This document shows, in pieces, positions 1 to 8,790 of a stretch of 64,000 nucleotides of DNA. The position numbers and the translations under genes are program-made. The DNA is from Cellvibrio sp. 79 (GTDB taxonomy: Bacteria; Pseudomonadota; Gammaproteobacteria; Pseudomonadales; Cellvibrionaceae). The stretch is taken from NCBI GenBank assembly GCA_003056245.1, contig MVDH01000003.1:1351331-1415330 (forward strand), given 5' to 3'. The notes below the pieces were generated by a model that searched no databases, was not told the origin of the DNA, and saw only the letters and a list, made by a program, of their open reading frames with translations. Numbering within the stretch: the stretch's first letter is position 1; each line of letters opens with the position of its first letter.

Positions 1-2
1 AT

Positions 3-380
3 CATGATCCTGAACTCTACGATACTGACCAGGGTAAGATGGATAGTTTCCGGGAATTCCGCCACACGCTGGCACGCGCACAACTTGAAGATACGGTAAT
101 TCCTATTGTGGCACCCTCCGTATTGGCGGCACGTTATTGGGCTACGCCTTTAGCTATGGTATTTATTGATGGCGGCCACAGTATGGATGCAGCATTGAGC
201 GACTATCGCTGCTGGGCACCCTGTGTAAAACGTGGCGGTTGGCTGGCGATCCACGATGTATTTCCCAATCCTGCCGATGGCGGCCGCCCGCCTTATGAAA
301 TCTGGAAGCTTGCGCAAGAATCGGGTTTGTTTGAAGCCTTGCCGTTAATAAAAACCCTGGGCTTGCTGAAACGTTTGTAA
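3..380 (+). CDS. class I SAM-dependent methyltransferase, C-terminal part (5' end outside window)
   Basis: The reading frame is already open at the first base, so only the last ~125 residues are visible; the ATG at 39 is internal. The piece carries a FIDGGHS-type motif followed by GGWLAIHDVF, the pattern of the Methyltransf_24 type class I methyltransferase fold, in which an acidic loop after strand 4 (IDGGH) and a following HD are near the active site. The AdoMet-binding glycine loop must lie upstream of the window. The substrate cannot be told from this fragment. The gene ends 30 bases before dbpA on the same strand. Confidence 0.7.
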   Translation, partial: HDPELYDTDQGKMDSFREFRHTLARAQLEDTVIPIVAPSVLAARYWATPLAMVFIDGGHSMDAALSDYRCWAPCVKRGGWLAIHDVFPNPADGGRPPYEIWKLAQESGLFEALPLIKTLGLLKRL

Positions 381-410
381 TTATTTTTGTTTTTTTAAAT
401 CGAGTAACCT

Positions 411-1790
411 ATGTCTGGATCTCTATTATTTTCTTCGCTGCCATTAAGCGATGCAATGCTCGCTAACCTGGAATCACTTGAATATAAGGAGATGACGCAA
501 ATACAGGCAGAAAGTTTGCCGATTATCCTGCGTGGTGACGATATTATTGCGCAGGCAAAAACCGGTAGCGGAAAAACGGCTGCGTTTGGTATCGCCTTGC
601 TGGAAAAATTAAATGTGCGTTTTTTTGGCACACAGGCTTTGGTGCTTTGTCCCACGCGCGAGTTGGCTGACCAGCTCGCAAAAGAAATTCGCCGTCTTGC
701 GCGTCTTACGCACAACGTAAAAATTTTAACGCTTTGCGGGGGCGTTTCCATCGGTCCACAAATTGGTTCGCTTGAGCGTGGCGCACATATTGTCGTGGGT
801 ACACCGGGGCGGATTGTGGATCATATTAATAAAGGCACATTAAAATTGGACAGTCTGAACCAGTTGGTTCTGGATGAGGCTGACCGCATGCTGGAAATGG
901 GTTTTGCGGATGATATAGATACCGTGCTCGCAGCCTGTAATGAAAATCGCCAAACATTATTATTTTCCGCAACTTACCCGGACAATATCAAAAAAATCAG
1001 CGCACGCTGCCAACGCAACCCGCAAATGGTGATAGTGGAAGCTATCCACGACCAGCAAAAAATCGCACAACATTTTTATGAATTGCGCGAGAGCGATGAA
1101 ACGCATTCGGCGGTATTAACATTGCTCGCTCATTTCCAACCCGCCAGTTCGATTGCATTTTGCAATACCAAACAAGGTTGTGATGATTTATTAAGTTATT
1201 TGCGTGATGAAGGTGTAAGTGCATTGGCACTGCACGGCGATATGGAACAGCGTGAGCGCGACCAGGTATTGGTGCGGTTTGCCAATAAGAGCTGTGCGGT
1301 ATTAATTGCCACTGATGTGGCTGCACGTGGTATCGATATTAAAGGTCTGGATGCGGTAATTAATGTGGATCTGGCGCGCGACAGCGAAGTACATGTGCAT
1401 CGTATTGGTCGCACGGGCCGCGCGGGTGAATCGGGTCTTGCTTTAAATCTGGTCGTGCAAAAAGAAGTTCACAAGATTAATCGCCTTGAAGATTATATGG
1501 GACAGTCCATTAATCTTGAAGTATTACCGTCCGGTGATAAAAAATCTCTGCCTGCACCGACGATGGTCACGCTCAATATTGATGGTGGGAAAAAAGATAA
1601 GCTGCGCCCTGGCGATATTATTGGTGCGCTGACTAAAGATGCTGGCTTACCCTTTGAAAAAATTGGCAAGATCGATATGTTTGACTTTGCCGCTTATGTG
1701 GCAGTGGACAAAAGTATTGCACGCGCAGCGTTGCAACAGTTATCGGATGGTAAATTAAAGGGCAGGAAATTCAGGGCAAGAAGGCTCTAG
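411..1790 (+). CDS. dbpA: ATP-dependent RNA helicase DbpA
   Basis: A 459-residue DEAD-box helicase. All core motifs are visible in order: motif I AKTGSGKT (about residue 50), PTREL, DEAD near residue 155, SAT, then the second RecA domain with ATDVAARGID and HRIGRTGRAG. After the helicase core is a C-terminal domain of ~75 residues with the GDIIGALTKDAGL pattern of the DbpA-type RNA-binding (RRM-like) domain, which in E. coli DbpA recognises hairpin 92 of 23S rRNA during 50S assembly. Length matches the family (about 457 in E. coli). The Shine-Dalgarno before the ATG is weak. Assignment as DbpA rather than another DEAD-box protein rests on the short C-terminus and the GDI motif. Confidence 0.9.
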   Translation: MSGSLLFSSLPLSDAMLANLESLEYKEMTQIQAESLPIILRGDDIIAQAKTGSGKTAAFGIALLEKLNVRFFGTQALVLCPTRELADQLAKEIRRLARLTHNVKILTLCGGVSIGPQIGSLERGAHIVVGTPGRIVDHINKGTLKLDSLNQLVLDEADRMLEMGFADDIDTVLAACNENRQTLLFSATYPDNIKKISARCQRNPQMVIVEAIHDQQKIAQHFYELRESDETHSAVLTLLAHFQPASSIAFCNTKQGCDDLLSYLRDEGVSALALHGDMEQRERDQVLVRFANKSCAVLIATDVAARGIDIKGLDAVINVDLARDSEVHVHRIGRTGRAGESGLALNLVVQKEVHKINRLEDYMGQSINLEVLPSGDKKSLPAPTMVTLNIDGGKKDKLRPGDIIGALTKDAGLPFEKIGKIDMFDFAAYVAVDKSIARAALQQLSDGKLKGRKFRARRL

Positions 1791-1911
1791 TCGAGACAGC
1801 TCTAATTGAAGCAGATCAAATTGAAAAAGCCCCATCAATAGCCAGACAGTTAAATACTGTTAAATTTAAAACACCATAACTATTTTTTCTTATTTTGGGC
1901 CTAATGTTGAA

Positions 1912-1963
1912 AACCTGATTTCAATATTGCTCTGCACCATAAAAGCAGAGATGAAATCAGGTT
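1912..1963. promoter_or_regulatory. nested inverted repeat upstream of the gluconate-type permease
   Basis: Two perfect arms of 12 bases (AACCTGATTTCA at 1912-1923 and its complement at 1952-1963) enclose a second 6-base pair (CTCTGC at 1930-1935, GCAGAG at 1945-1950). The structure ends 45 bases before the permease ATG and is not followed by a clean T-run. It may be a leader hairpin or a paired operator; function is not shown by sequence alone. Confidence 0.5.
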
Positions 1964-2008
1964 GTATTTTAAAATGTAAAAATAATTAAAAAATAAAAGG
2001 AAAAGACC

Positions 2009-3322
2009 ATGGCTATAGCTGCCGTTATTATTGCGATCCTGATTCTGGTGGTGTTGATCACCGGTGTAAAACTCAATCCATTCCTGGCGTTTCTGGTTTC
2101 CTCAATTTGCGCGGCTATCATGCTGGGCATTCCGCTGGATAAAATTCCCGGAACCATTGAGATCGGCATTGGCAGCATGCTCGGTTCGCTGGCGATTATT
2201 TTATGCCTTGGGGCAATGTTCGGGAAACTGGTGGCAGAGTCTGGCGCTGCGCAGCAAATCAGTAGCAGTTTGATGCGCTGGTGCGGAAAAAATTACATCA
2301 CCTGGGCATTAATGCTTACCGGTTTTATTGTGGGCATCCCACTATTCTATAACGTAGGGTTTGTATTGCTGGTGCCGCTAGTTTTTTCGGTGATGCATCA
2401 AACCAAATTACCTGCAGTTTATTTGGGGATTGCGTTGCTCGCGCCGCTGTCAGTGACTCATGGTTTTCTTCCACCCCATCCATCACCTGTTGCATTGATT
2501 CCACAGTTCGGTGCGGATATGGGAACCACTTTGTTCTACGGGTTGCTCGTAGCAATTCCCACTATGATTATTGCGGGGCCCATTTTTTCCTCGACGCTAA
2601 AAAATATCCACAGCGTTCCGCTTGCCACCTTTAAACCAACAGATTTGCCAGCAGAAAAATTGCCCGGTATCGCCAATAGTTTTATTACGGCGTTGCTACC
2701 GGTTTTATTAATTGCGTTGAGCAGCATTGCGGTATATGCGATGCCCGCATCCATCGCCGATGCGCCTATTACTAAATTTTTTAGCAATTCAATGTTAGTG
2801 CTGATGGTTGCGCTGGCTATAGCTACTTACTCATTGGGTGTAAAGCAAGGCATGACCATTAGTAAAGTGATGGCGATTTATGGCGATGCAATAAAAGATA
2901 TTGCCGTAATTTTATTAATTGTTGCTGGCGCAGGTGCATTAAAACAGGTGATGGTCGTCAGCGGTGTGAGCGAACAACTGGCACACTCATTGGAAAATAT
3001 TGCAATTAATCCGCTTATCCTTGCCTGGTTAATCGCAACCGTAATTCGCATTGCGCTCGGCTCGGCAACTGTTGCCGGTTTAACTGCTGCAGGAATTGTT
3101 GCACCTATTATTCCACTAACCGGCGCAGATCCAAATTTAATGGTACTGGCAATTGGCGCTGGCAGCTTAATGTGCTCACACGTTAATGATTCCGGTTTCT
3201 GGATGTATAAGGAATATTTTAATTTAAGTTTGAAGGATACTTTTAAATCCTGGTCGTTAATGGAAACAATTATTGGCGTGGCCGGGCTAGCCGGCGTTTT
3301 AATATTGGATTTTTTTGTTTAA
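2009..3322 (+). CDS. GntP-family gluconate/organic acid:H+ symporter
   Basis: A 437-residue, almost entirely hydrophobic inner-membrane protein with the GntP hallmarks: an N-terminal GVKLNPFLAF region, GIPLFYNVGFVLL near residue 110, a GFLPPHPSP signature near residue 155, and a C-terminal SHVNDSGFWM. Members take up gluconate or related sugar acids with protons. Length fits the family (~440). The start has AAAAGG eight bases upstream. There is no gluconate kinase or GntR-like regulator next to it, so the exact substrate is open. It is transcribed alone and converges with the MFS gene 13 bases downstream. Confidence 0.85.
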   Translation: MAIAAVIIAILILVVLITGVKLNPFLAFLVSSICAAIMLGIPLDKIPGTIEIGIGSMLGSLAIILCLGAMFGKLVAESGAAQQISSSLMRWCGKNYITWALMLTGFIVGIPLFYNVGFVLLVPLVFSVMHQTKLPAVYLGIALLAPLSVTHGFLPPHPSPVALIPQFGADMGTTLFYGLLVAIPTMIIAGPIFSSTLKNIHSVPLATFKPTDLPAEKLPGIANSFITALLPVLLIALSSIAVYAMPASIADAPITKFFSNSMLVLMVALAIATYSLGVKQGMTISKVMAIYGDAIKDIAVILLIVAGAGALKQVMVVSGVSEQLAHSLENIAINPLILAWLIATVIRIALGSATVAGLTAAGIVAPIIPLTGADPNLMVLAIGAGSLMCSHVNDSGFWMYKEYFNLSLKDTFKSWSLMETIIGVAGLAGVLILDFFV

Positions 3323-3335
3323 GCAAATCTATTGG

Positions 3336-4571
3336 TTAATGCGCAAGTTTGCGTGCAGTCAATAATTTGCTCACCCGCCCGACTAAAAATACACACAGAA
3401 TAAAAATGCCCATCGCGATATAACCGAGCAAATCAAAATGTTGCAGCGGGCTGTGGGCATCTTGTTGAACTATTACCATTCCTGCGATAAATGCACCAAG
3501 GCCGCCAGCAATTTGTTGTAATGAACTGGATATCGCCATGTAAGCACCTCGGTCTTCCGGTTTGGCTACCATGGAGTTGAGTGCCATTGCCGGAGCCATA
3601 CGGCAGAGGATGAATGTAAACATCAGGAGGTTAATAAGGATGACTAACCAGAGTGGTGTTGCTGACATATGGGTGTAGAAAAACACCATCACTACCGCGC
3701 CGACTGAACCAATGGTAAAAAGTGTGAAGCGATCATAGCGATCCGAAAATTTGCCCATCAATGGCATCACAGCTAATGAGAGCAAACCTGTACTTAAGTA
3801 AATCAGTGGCAATTGTTCGGCAGTGACTTGTACGTTATTAATTAAAAACGGAGCGGTGAAGGGCATCAACATAAAGCCACCGATTGTTAAAAACATGACT
3901 GCGGCAAATCCGGTTCGATAATCAGATTGGGATAGTACTTTCACAAAATGTACAAAGGGATTTTTATGTTGCTGCTGCGCGAGATGTTCAGTTACCGGCT
4001 GTAGAATTAATCCGGTTGCCACTAAAATAGCCAGGGTTAAAATAACAATTGCGATAAAACTGAATTCCCAGCCCAGATGTGTGGCGATAAAAAGGCTCAA
4101 TGGAATTCCTACTACCTGGCTAACACCAAACCCCATTTGCACAACACCCATCGCACGCCCACGTTGCTGTGGTGCAAATATATCGATCACGAGTGTAAAC
4201 AATGTGGCACTGGAAACACCGGCAAAAATACCGGTGACAACACGCGCAAGAACTAATTGCCAATAATTGTGGCTTAGTGCACAAGCGAGGGTGCCGAGAA
4301 TAAAACCGCTAAAAAACCAGAGAAATAATTTTTTGCGATCAAATTTATCCATAAAGCCCGCAGCAACTATACCGGCGATCGCGGCGCTAAATGCGTAGGC
4401 AGAAACTACCAGCCCAAATTGAGTCGTATTAATGGAAAGGGTTTTCATCAGGATATCGCCGATAGGCGAAATGATCATAAAATCCAGAATGATACTAAAT
4501 TGGATTAATGCCATTAATAACAAAATCCGTTTTTGATAAGTGCTGAATGGTTGTGAAACAGCTTGGTTCAT
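3336..4571 (-). CDS. MFS transporter, DHA1-like (drug/sugar efflux)
   Basis: A 411-residue protein with about 12 hydrophobic segments. It shows the MFS loop 2-3 motif (GFMDKFDRKKLFLW, residues ~70-85) and a matching D-R-x-x-R motif in the second half (GKFSDRYDRF). The layout matches DHA1-family exporters (AraJ/YdhP-like) rather than sugar/H+ importers. Immediately upstream on the same strand, 288 bases away, lies an AraC-type regulator that is the natural candidate to control it. The substrate is unknown. Confidence 0.8.
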   Translation of the reverse strand: MNQAVSQPFSTYQKRILLLMALIQFSIILDFMIISPIGDILMKTLSINTTQFGLVVSAYAFSAAIAGIVAAGFMDKFDRKKLFLWFFSGFILGTLACALSHNYWQLVLARVVTGIFAGVSSATLFTLVIDIFAPQQRGRAMGVVQMGFGVSQVVGIPLSLFIATHLGWEFSFIAIVILTLAILVATGLILQPVTEHLAQQQHKNPFVHFVKVLSQSDYRTGFAAVMFLTIGGFMLMPFTAPFLINNVQVTAEQLPLIYLSTGLLSLAVMPLMGKFSDRYDRFTLFTIGSVGAVVMVFFYTHMSATPLWLVILINLLMFTFILCRMAPAMALNSMVAKPEDRGAYMAISSSLQQIAGGLGAFIAGMVIVQQDAHSPLQHFDLLGYIAMGIFILCVFLVGRVSKLLTARKLAH

Positions 4572-4859
4572 AATTGACTCATTAAATAGTTAGCGCAATA
4601 GAGATGGACAGATAGATTTAGCTCGAACATTAGAAAAATAATGACAAGGAAAACAGGTTTTTCATACAGTTCAGTATGTTGTGTATGCGTAGCCTGACTG
4701 AGCTCTCCTGGAGTACAGGCCGATTTATCTGAAGGCCTTTTGCCTGATTTTTGTCCGACAGGATGTGTGTCATTGGAATTGCGATCGGGCAAGGCAAGTC
4801 GGTTGGTGTAACTTAAAGTGGACATTAGGCTTCCTCCAAATATGGATGGTAGCTTAGTG

Positions 4860-5606
4860 TTATTTCAAAATGGATAATTGTATAAATCGGTCATCCTGAT
4901 TTTTATATAACTGTTTTGGGGTGTGGCCGGAGTATTTTTTAATTTCTTTTATAAAGTGGGATTGATCGGAAAAGTCACTTTCGGGGAAAAGTTTACCCGT
5001 CTTCAGTGTTGAAAATGAAGCGCGAAACCTGAGTATGGATGTGTAGGCTTTAACAGAAAGCCCGAGCCATTGATTAAAGTAGCGGTTGATTTGCCGGCTA
5101 CTCCAGTGACAATGTTCAGCTAGTTCGGTGACGCTAATATGCCCCTGGCTTTGGTGTAACGCTGAAAACATTTTCAGTTTGCGTGGGTCCACATTGGTTA
5201 TGTCAAGCTGCGTTAATCTGGCAAAAATTTTATGTTTAAAACGTTCAAAGTTGTCGGTGTCTTGTTCAGTAATGTCCCAAAAGCCCCGTTCAAGATTGGC
5301 GCGGCCATTGATTAATTTGCTTAAGGGCGTTTGCAGTAAATACTCGACCGCCAGTGGATAAAAACAGATCCCGTAAACGCGGGAGCCAGCATTAATTTCT
5401 GTGTAGGATGCTTGCGTATCTATTCCGGCTAACGATGTTTGAAAGGGCTCGCCAGGAATGCTAAAAAAATGAATATCTATACGGCCATCTGGTAATACGA
5501 CAACAGGCTTGTTCTTTGTATCGATATTTTCTACCATCCAGATACTTTCAACCCAGGGTTTAAATTCATCGGGTAGGTGTTGATAGTAATGGATAATACT
5601 CGTCAT
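4860..5606 (-). CDS. AraC-family transcriptional regulator
   Basis: The C-terminal ~100 residues form the two helix-turn-helix units of AraC/XylS regulators (ISVTELAEHCHWSSRQINRY, then SDQSHFIKEIKKYSGHTPKQ). The N-terminal half (HHLPDEFKPWVESIW-like, FYPLAVEYLL) resembles the DUF6597/cupin-like sensor found in many short AraC proteins. The frame is open further up to an ATG at 5654 that overlaps the hslO stop (TAATG). I prefer the ATG at 5606 because AAGAG lies about nine bases upstream and the family homology begins there. It probably regulates the adjacent MFS exporter. Confidence 0.8.
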   Translation of the reverse strand: MTSIIHYYQHLPDEFKPWVESIWMVENIDTKNKPVVVLPDGRIDIHFFSIPGEPFQTSLAGIDTQASYTEINAGSRVYGICFYPLAVEYLLQTPLSKLINGRANLERGFWDITEQDTDNFERFKHKIFARLTQLDITNVDPRKLKMFSALHQSQGHISVTELAEHCHWSSRQINRYFNQWLGLSVKAYTSILRFRASFSTLKTGKLFPESDFSDQSHFIKEIKKYSGHTPKQLYKNQDDRFIQLSILK

Positions 5607-5653
5607 TGTCTGATTACTCTTTGCGCCGAGCCAAACGGTTCGGCGTAACAGCA

Positions 5654-6559
5654 TTAATGTAATACATTACCACCCAGCAACTTGCGCACTTCATCGGCAG
5701 CAAAATAATAATGTTGATTGCAGAACTGACAGTCAATATCGATGCGCCCTTTTTCGACTAACAACTCTTCCACTTCTTCTTTGCCAATTGTTAACAGTGC
5801 ACTGGCGCAACGTTCTTTGGAGCAGCTGCAAGAAAAACGCAATTTTTTTGGCTCGAAAATACGTACAGGTTGTTCGTTGAATAAACGATAAAGTACGGTG
5901 TTGTGATCCAGCCCTAACAACTCTTCAGGAGTAATTGTTTCAGCCAGTGTAATAATGGTTTCCCATTTGTCGCGGTTATCGTCGGGATTGGTATTTAATT
6001 GTTGTGGCAATGCCTGGATTAAAAAACCTGTTGCCATTTGGTCATTCGCTGCAAACCACAACCGCGTAGCAAGTTGTTCCGATTGTTGGAAATAATGTTC
6101 CAGGCAACCAGCAAGATTTTCGGCATCCATAGGGACTATGCCCTGATAACGCTCAAGTTTGCCGCCAAAATTTTCGGTGCGCTGCGGCTCGATACTGATT
6201 ACCAGCACACCGTTGCCCAATAATTGTTGCATGCTGCCGCGCAATGCCAATTCTTCAGTTAATTCCGCTTCATCATTAATCCGTACTATACCGCGTAAAT
6301 CATTGTGGTTATTGCATTCGGCCATGATGGTGGAAATTAATCCATCGCCACGTGCTTGCAAGATAATCCGGCCATCAAATTTTAGCGTGCTTGATAGTAA
6401 TCCAACTGCTGCAAGAAATTCACCCAGTAATTGGCGAATGGCGGGAGCTTGCTGATTGTGGCTGAGTACCTCGCGATAGCTATCACTGAGTGTGACAATT
6501 TCACCGCGAATATCGCAGTCATCAAATAAGAAACGGTGCAGTAAATCATTGCTTGACAT
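5654..6559 (-). CDS. hslO: Hsp33 redox-regulated holdase chaperone
   Basis: A 301-residue cytoplasmic chaperone. The C-terminal redox switch is complete: a CSC pair in FSCSCSKERC and a CQFC pair ~30 residues later, which bind zinc when reduced and form disulphides under oxidative stress, unfolding the linker and exposing the client-binding surface. The N-terminal domain starts with LLHRFLFDDCDIRGE, typical of the family. AAAGG lies before the ATG. It sits with hslR and a YrfG-like gene as in E. coli. Confidence 0.95.
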   Translation of the reverse strand: MSSNDLLHRFLFDDCDIRGEIVTLSDSYREVLSHNQQAPAIRQLLGEFLAAVGLLSSTLKFDGRIILQARGDGLISTIMAECNNHNDLRGIVRINDEAELTEELALRGSMQQLLGNGVLVISIEPQRTENFGGKLERYQGIVPMDAENLAGCLEHYFQQSEQLATRLWFAANDQMATGFLIQALPQQLNTNPDDNRDKWETIITLAETITPEELLGLDHNTVLYRLFNEQPVRIFEPKKLRFSCSCSKERCASALLTIGKEEVEELLVEKGRIDIDCQFCNQHYYFAADEVRKLLGGNVLH

Positions 6560-6580
6560 AAAAAACCTTTAAAAATAAAT

Positions 6581-7033
6581 CTACGGACTACAGTAAGTCT
6601 GAATGTCCTGTTTGAGCTCGGCAACCATTTGCTGACGCTCTTTTTCGGTTACGTTAATAGCCCGACGTTGCTCATCGGTAAAAACGACATAGCCACTAAT
6701 ATCTACCAATCTTTTACGGGCTTGTTCACAATTGGACTGGTTCAATTCGGCCAATTTCTCTTTGTGTTCCCGTTGCCTTGTCTGCTCTTGTTGCAATTGC
6801 TCCTGCCGGTTTTTTTCTTCCAGTTCACGCATTGCCGCTATTTTTTGAATTTCACCATTACTGGTATCAATATTTTGTGTTTTTACATCCTTGGTGATGT
6901 TTTCTGCTTCGGTTGACGGTTTCTTGTCGGTGAAATGGACCTTCCCATTTTTATCAACCCAGCGATAAATTTCCGCTGTGCTGTTGAGTGAGGTGGCCAA
7001 TAAAATGAATACTAATAACTTACGTACATCCAT
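6581..7033 (-). CDS. DUF4124 domain secreted protein with coiled coil
   Basis: A 150-residue exported protein. It has a short signal peptide (residues 1-20, cleavage likely after NSTA), then EIYRWVDKNGKVHFTDKKP, the signature of DUF4124, a small beta domain common in gammaproteobacterial periplasmic proteins. From about residue 65 to 110 is a Glu/Gln/Lys/Arg-rich stretch that should form a coiled coil, and a Cys pair (SNCEQ, TYCSP) could form a disulphide. AAGGAG precedes the start. It lies between hslO and hslR and may be cotranscribed; its function is unknown. Confidence 0.8.
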   Translation of the reverse strand: MDVRKLLVFILLATSLNSTAEIYRWVDKNGKVHFTDKKPSTEAENITKDVKTQNIDTSNGEIQKIAAMRELEEKNRQEQLQQEQTRQREHKEKLAELNQSNCEQARKRLVDISGYVVFTDEQRRAINVTEKERQQMVAELKQDIQTYCSP

Positions 7034-7050
7034 GACTTTCTCCTTAAAAA

Positions 7051-7479
7051 TTAATCATCAGATCCCAATAAATTGATTCGTTGAAAACGGTGAATATGGC
7101 GGCGTTCTTTTTTGTTGGGTTTGTGGTCGCTGACAATAAACGCGCCCAAACCGGCTTTGCGTTCTGCGGCGCGTTTTTCGCGTAGCTCTTTGCTTGCTTC
7201 GGGTTCTTCATACAGCAAAATGGCTTCCGGTGCGCTACGGCGTTGATCAGATAGCGCTTTAATAATGACTGTTTTTTCATCCCACTGTTGGCGAATGGTT
7301 AACTCCATACCGACGAGCGCTTCTTTACTGGGTTTTACGCGTTGGCCGTTGCAATGTACTTTGCCACCGTCAATTGCTTCTTTAGCGAGATTGCGCGTTT
7401 TAAAAAAACGTGCGGCCCATAACCATTTGTCGATGCGGATTTTTTCGTCATCATCTTCTTCAATACGTTGCTTGGCCAT
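7051..7479 (-). CDS. hslR: Hsp15, ribosome-associated heat-shock protein
   Basis: A 142-residue RNA-binding protein with an N-terminal S4 domain: IRIDKWLWAARFFKTRNLA followed by GKVHCNGQRVKPS. A basic C-terminal tail (HKPNKKERRHIHRF) follows. In E. coli Hsp15 binds free 50S subunits that still carry a nascent-chain peptidyl-tRNA and helps recycle them. The gene order with yrfG upstream and hslO downstream matches E. coli. Confidence 0.92.
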   Translation of the reverse strand: MAKQRIEEDDDEKIRIDKWLWAARFFKTRNLAKEAIDGGKVHCNGQRVKPSKEALVGMELTIRQQWDEKTVIIKALSDQRRSAPEAILLYEEPEASKELREKRAAERKAGLGAFIVSDHKPNKKERRHIHRFQRINLLGSDD

Positions 7480-7485
7480 TGTTAT

Positions 7486-8163
7486 TTAACCGTGTGCAAT
7501 ATTTTCATCATTAAATGGCGGCATAATTTCATCAAAATGATAGATTGCCGGGTGTTGCTCCATGCGACGCTGTATTTGGCTATCCGGTTGGTGAATGCCC
7601 AGGACATAGCGGATCCCAAATGTTTTCGCCGAATCCAGAATGCGTGCTGTGTCATCAATAAATAATGTGCGCGCGGGATCAAAATGTTCGGCTGCTTGTA
7701 ATTGCTGCCAGAATTTTTGCGATTCTTTGGGTTCATTAAATTGATGCGAGGAAATAATCACATCCAGCCATTGATCGATTTGCGTTACGTCCAGTTTTAG
7801 CGACAAGCTTTGCGGGTGCGCATTGGTTACCAGCAATACTTTCTTGCCCAATTTGCGCAGGCGCGTTAAAAATTCACCGACGTACGGGCGAATCTGGATT
7901 TTGTGCTGGATTTCTTCTTTCAGGCTGCGGATATCCACATCCAATGCCTTTGACCAAAACTCCAGGCAATACCATTGCAATGTGCCTTCGTATTGGCGGA
8001 TTTCGCCACTCAATTTTTGCCGGGCGGCCGCCAAGTCCACATTGTGGATTTGCGCATAGCGTTGGGGCAGGTGATCCAGCCAGAAATGGTTGTCGAAATG
8101 GAGATCCAACAAAGTGCCGTCCATATCCAACATGACTGTATCTATTGAGTCCCAATTAATCAT
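7486..8163 (-). CDS. yrfG: HAD-superfamily GMP/IMP nucleotidase, YrfG-like
   Basis: A 225-residue HAD hydrolase. Motif I is DMDGTLLD (residues 12-19, nucleophile Asp12 and acid/base Asp14), motif II is LLVTN, and the late motif is FIDDTARILDSA. The cap is alpha-helical. The E. coli orthologue YrfG dephosphorylates GMP and IMP. Six bases separate it from hslR, so the two are almost certainly cotranscribed. It is divergent from nudE across 42 bases. The substrate is inferred from synteny. Confidence 0.85.
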   Translation of the reverse strand: MINWDSIDTVMLDMDGTLLDLHFDNHFWLDHLPQRYAQIHNVDLAAARQKLSGEIRQYEGTLQWYCLEFWSKALDVDIRSLKEEIQHKIQIRPYVGEFLTRLRKLGKKVLLVTNAHPQSLSLKLDVTQIDQWLDVIISSHQFNEPKESQKFWQQLQAAEHFDPARTLFIDDTARILDSAKTFGIRYVLGIHQPDSQIQRRMEQHPAIYHFDEIMPPFNDENIAHG

Positions 8164-8205
8164 AAAATTATCTCTACCACGATTTTCCTAGCCTAAAGAC
8201 ATCAT

Positions 8206-8781
8206 ATGCCCGTCAAGCCCAGTATTTTAAAACGCGCTACTGTGGCGCGTAGCCGGTTGTTTCGCGCCGACGAAATCCACCTGCGTTTCAGCAACGGCGA
8301 AGAGCGCACTTACGAAAAACTATGCTCCGGTGGCGGGCCGGGCGCGGTGCTTATTGTACCCCTGCTCGATGCCGATACGGTGCTTTTAGTGCGTGAATAT
8401 GCGGTCGGATTGGAGGATTACCACCTCGCGTTGCCAAAAGGTGCCATTGATCCGGGGGAAACCTTGCTGGATGCCGCCAATCGGGAATTAAAAGAAGAGG
8501 TGGGCTACGGCGCCCGCAACCTGAAATTCCTCAAACGTATCCATCTTTCTCCTTCTTATATGGAGCACGGCATTAACATTGTGATCGCCTGGGATTTATA
8601 CCCGGAACGATTACAAGGGGATGAACCCGAGCCGATTGAAGTAGTCCCATACCCATTAGCGGACCTGATGCAGTTGATCGCGCGGGCCGATGTTTGTGAA
8701 GGCCGGAGTATTGCGGCGCTATTTATGGCGCGTGAGTGGTTGGCGGGCAATTTGATTGATGTTTCCGCACCTGTTAATTAA
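8206..8781 (+). CDS. nudE: ADP compounds hydrolase NudE (Nudix)
   Basis: A 191-residue Nudix hydrolase. The Nudix box is visible as GAIDPGETLLDAANRELKEE around residues 86-105, supplying the metal-binding glutamates. E. coli NudE cleaves ADP-ribose, NADH and Ap3A. The divergent partner yrfG and the neighbouring hslR/hslO support the specific name. cysQ follows after ten bases on the same strand, in an arrangement seen in many gammaproteobacteria, and the two probably share a transcript. Confidence 0.9.
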   Translation: MPVKPSILKRATVARSRLFRADEIHLRFSNGEERTYEKLCSGGGPGAVLIVPLLDADTVLLVREYAVGLEDYHLALPKGAIDPGETLLDAANRELKEEVGYGARNLKFLKRIHLSPSYMEHGINIVIAWDLYPERLQGDEPEPIEVVPYPLADLMQLIARADVCEGRSIAALFMAREWLAGNLIDVSAPVN

Positions 8782-8790
8782 GGATTCGTG

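Noticed and set aside
4568-4825. 85-residue minus-strand frame between the AraC regulator and MFS genes
   Set aside because: No ribosome site, low-complexity composition and a tail covering the MFS start; most likely the MFS upstream region.
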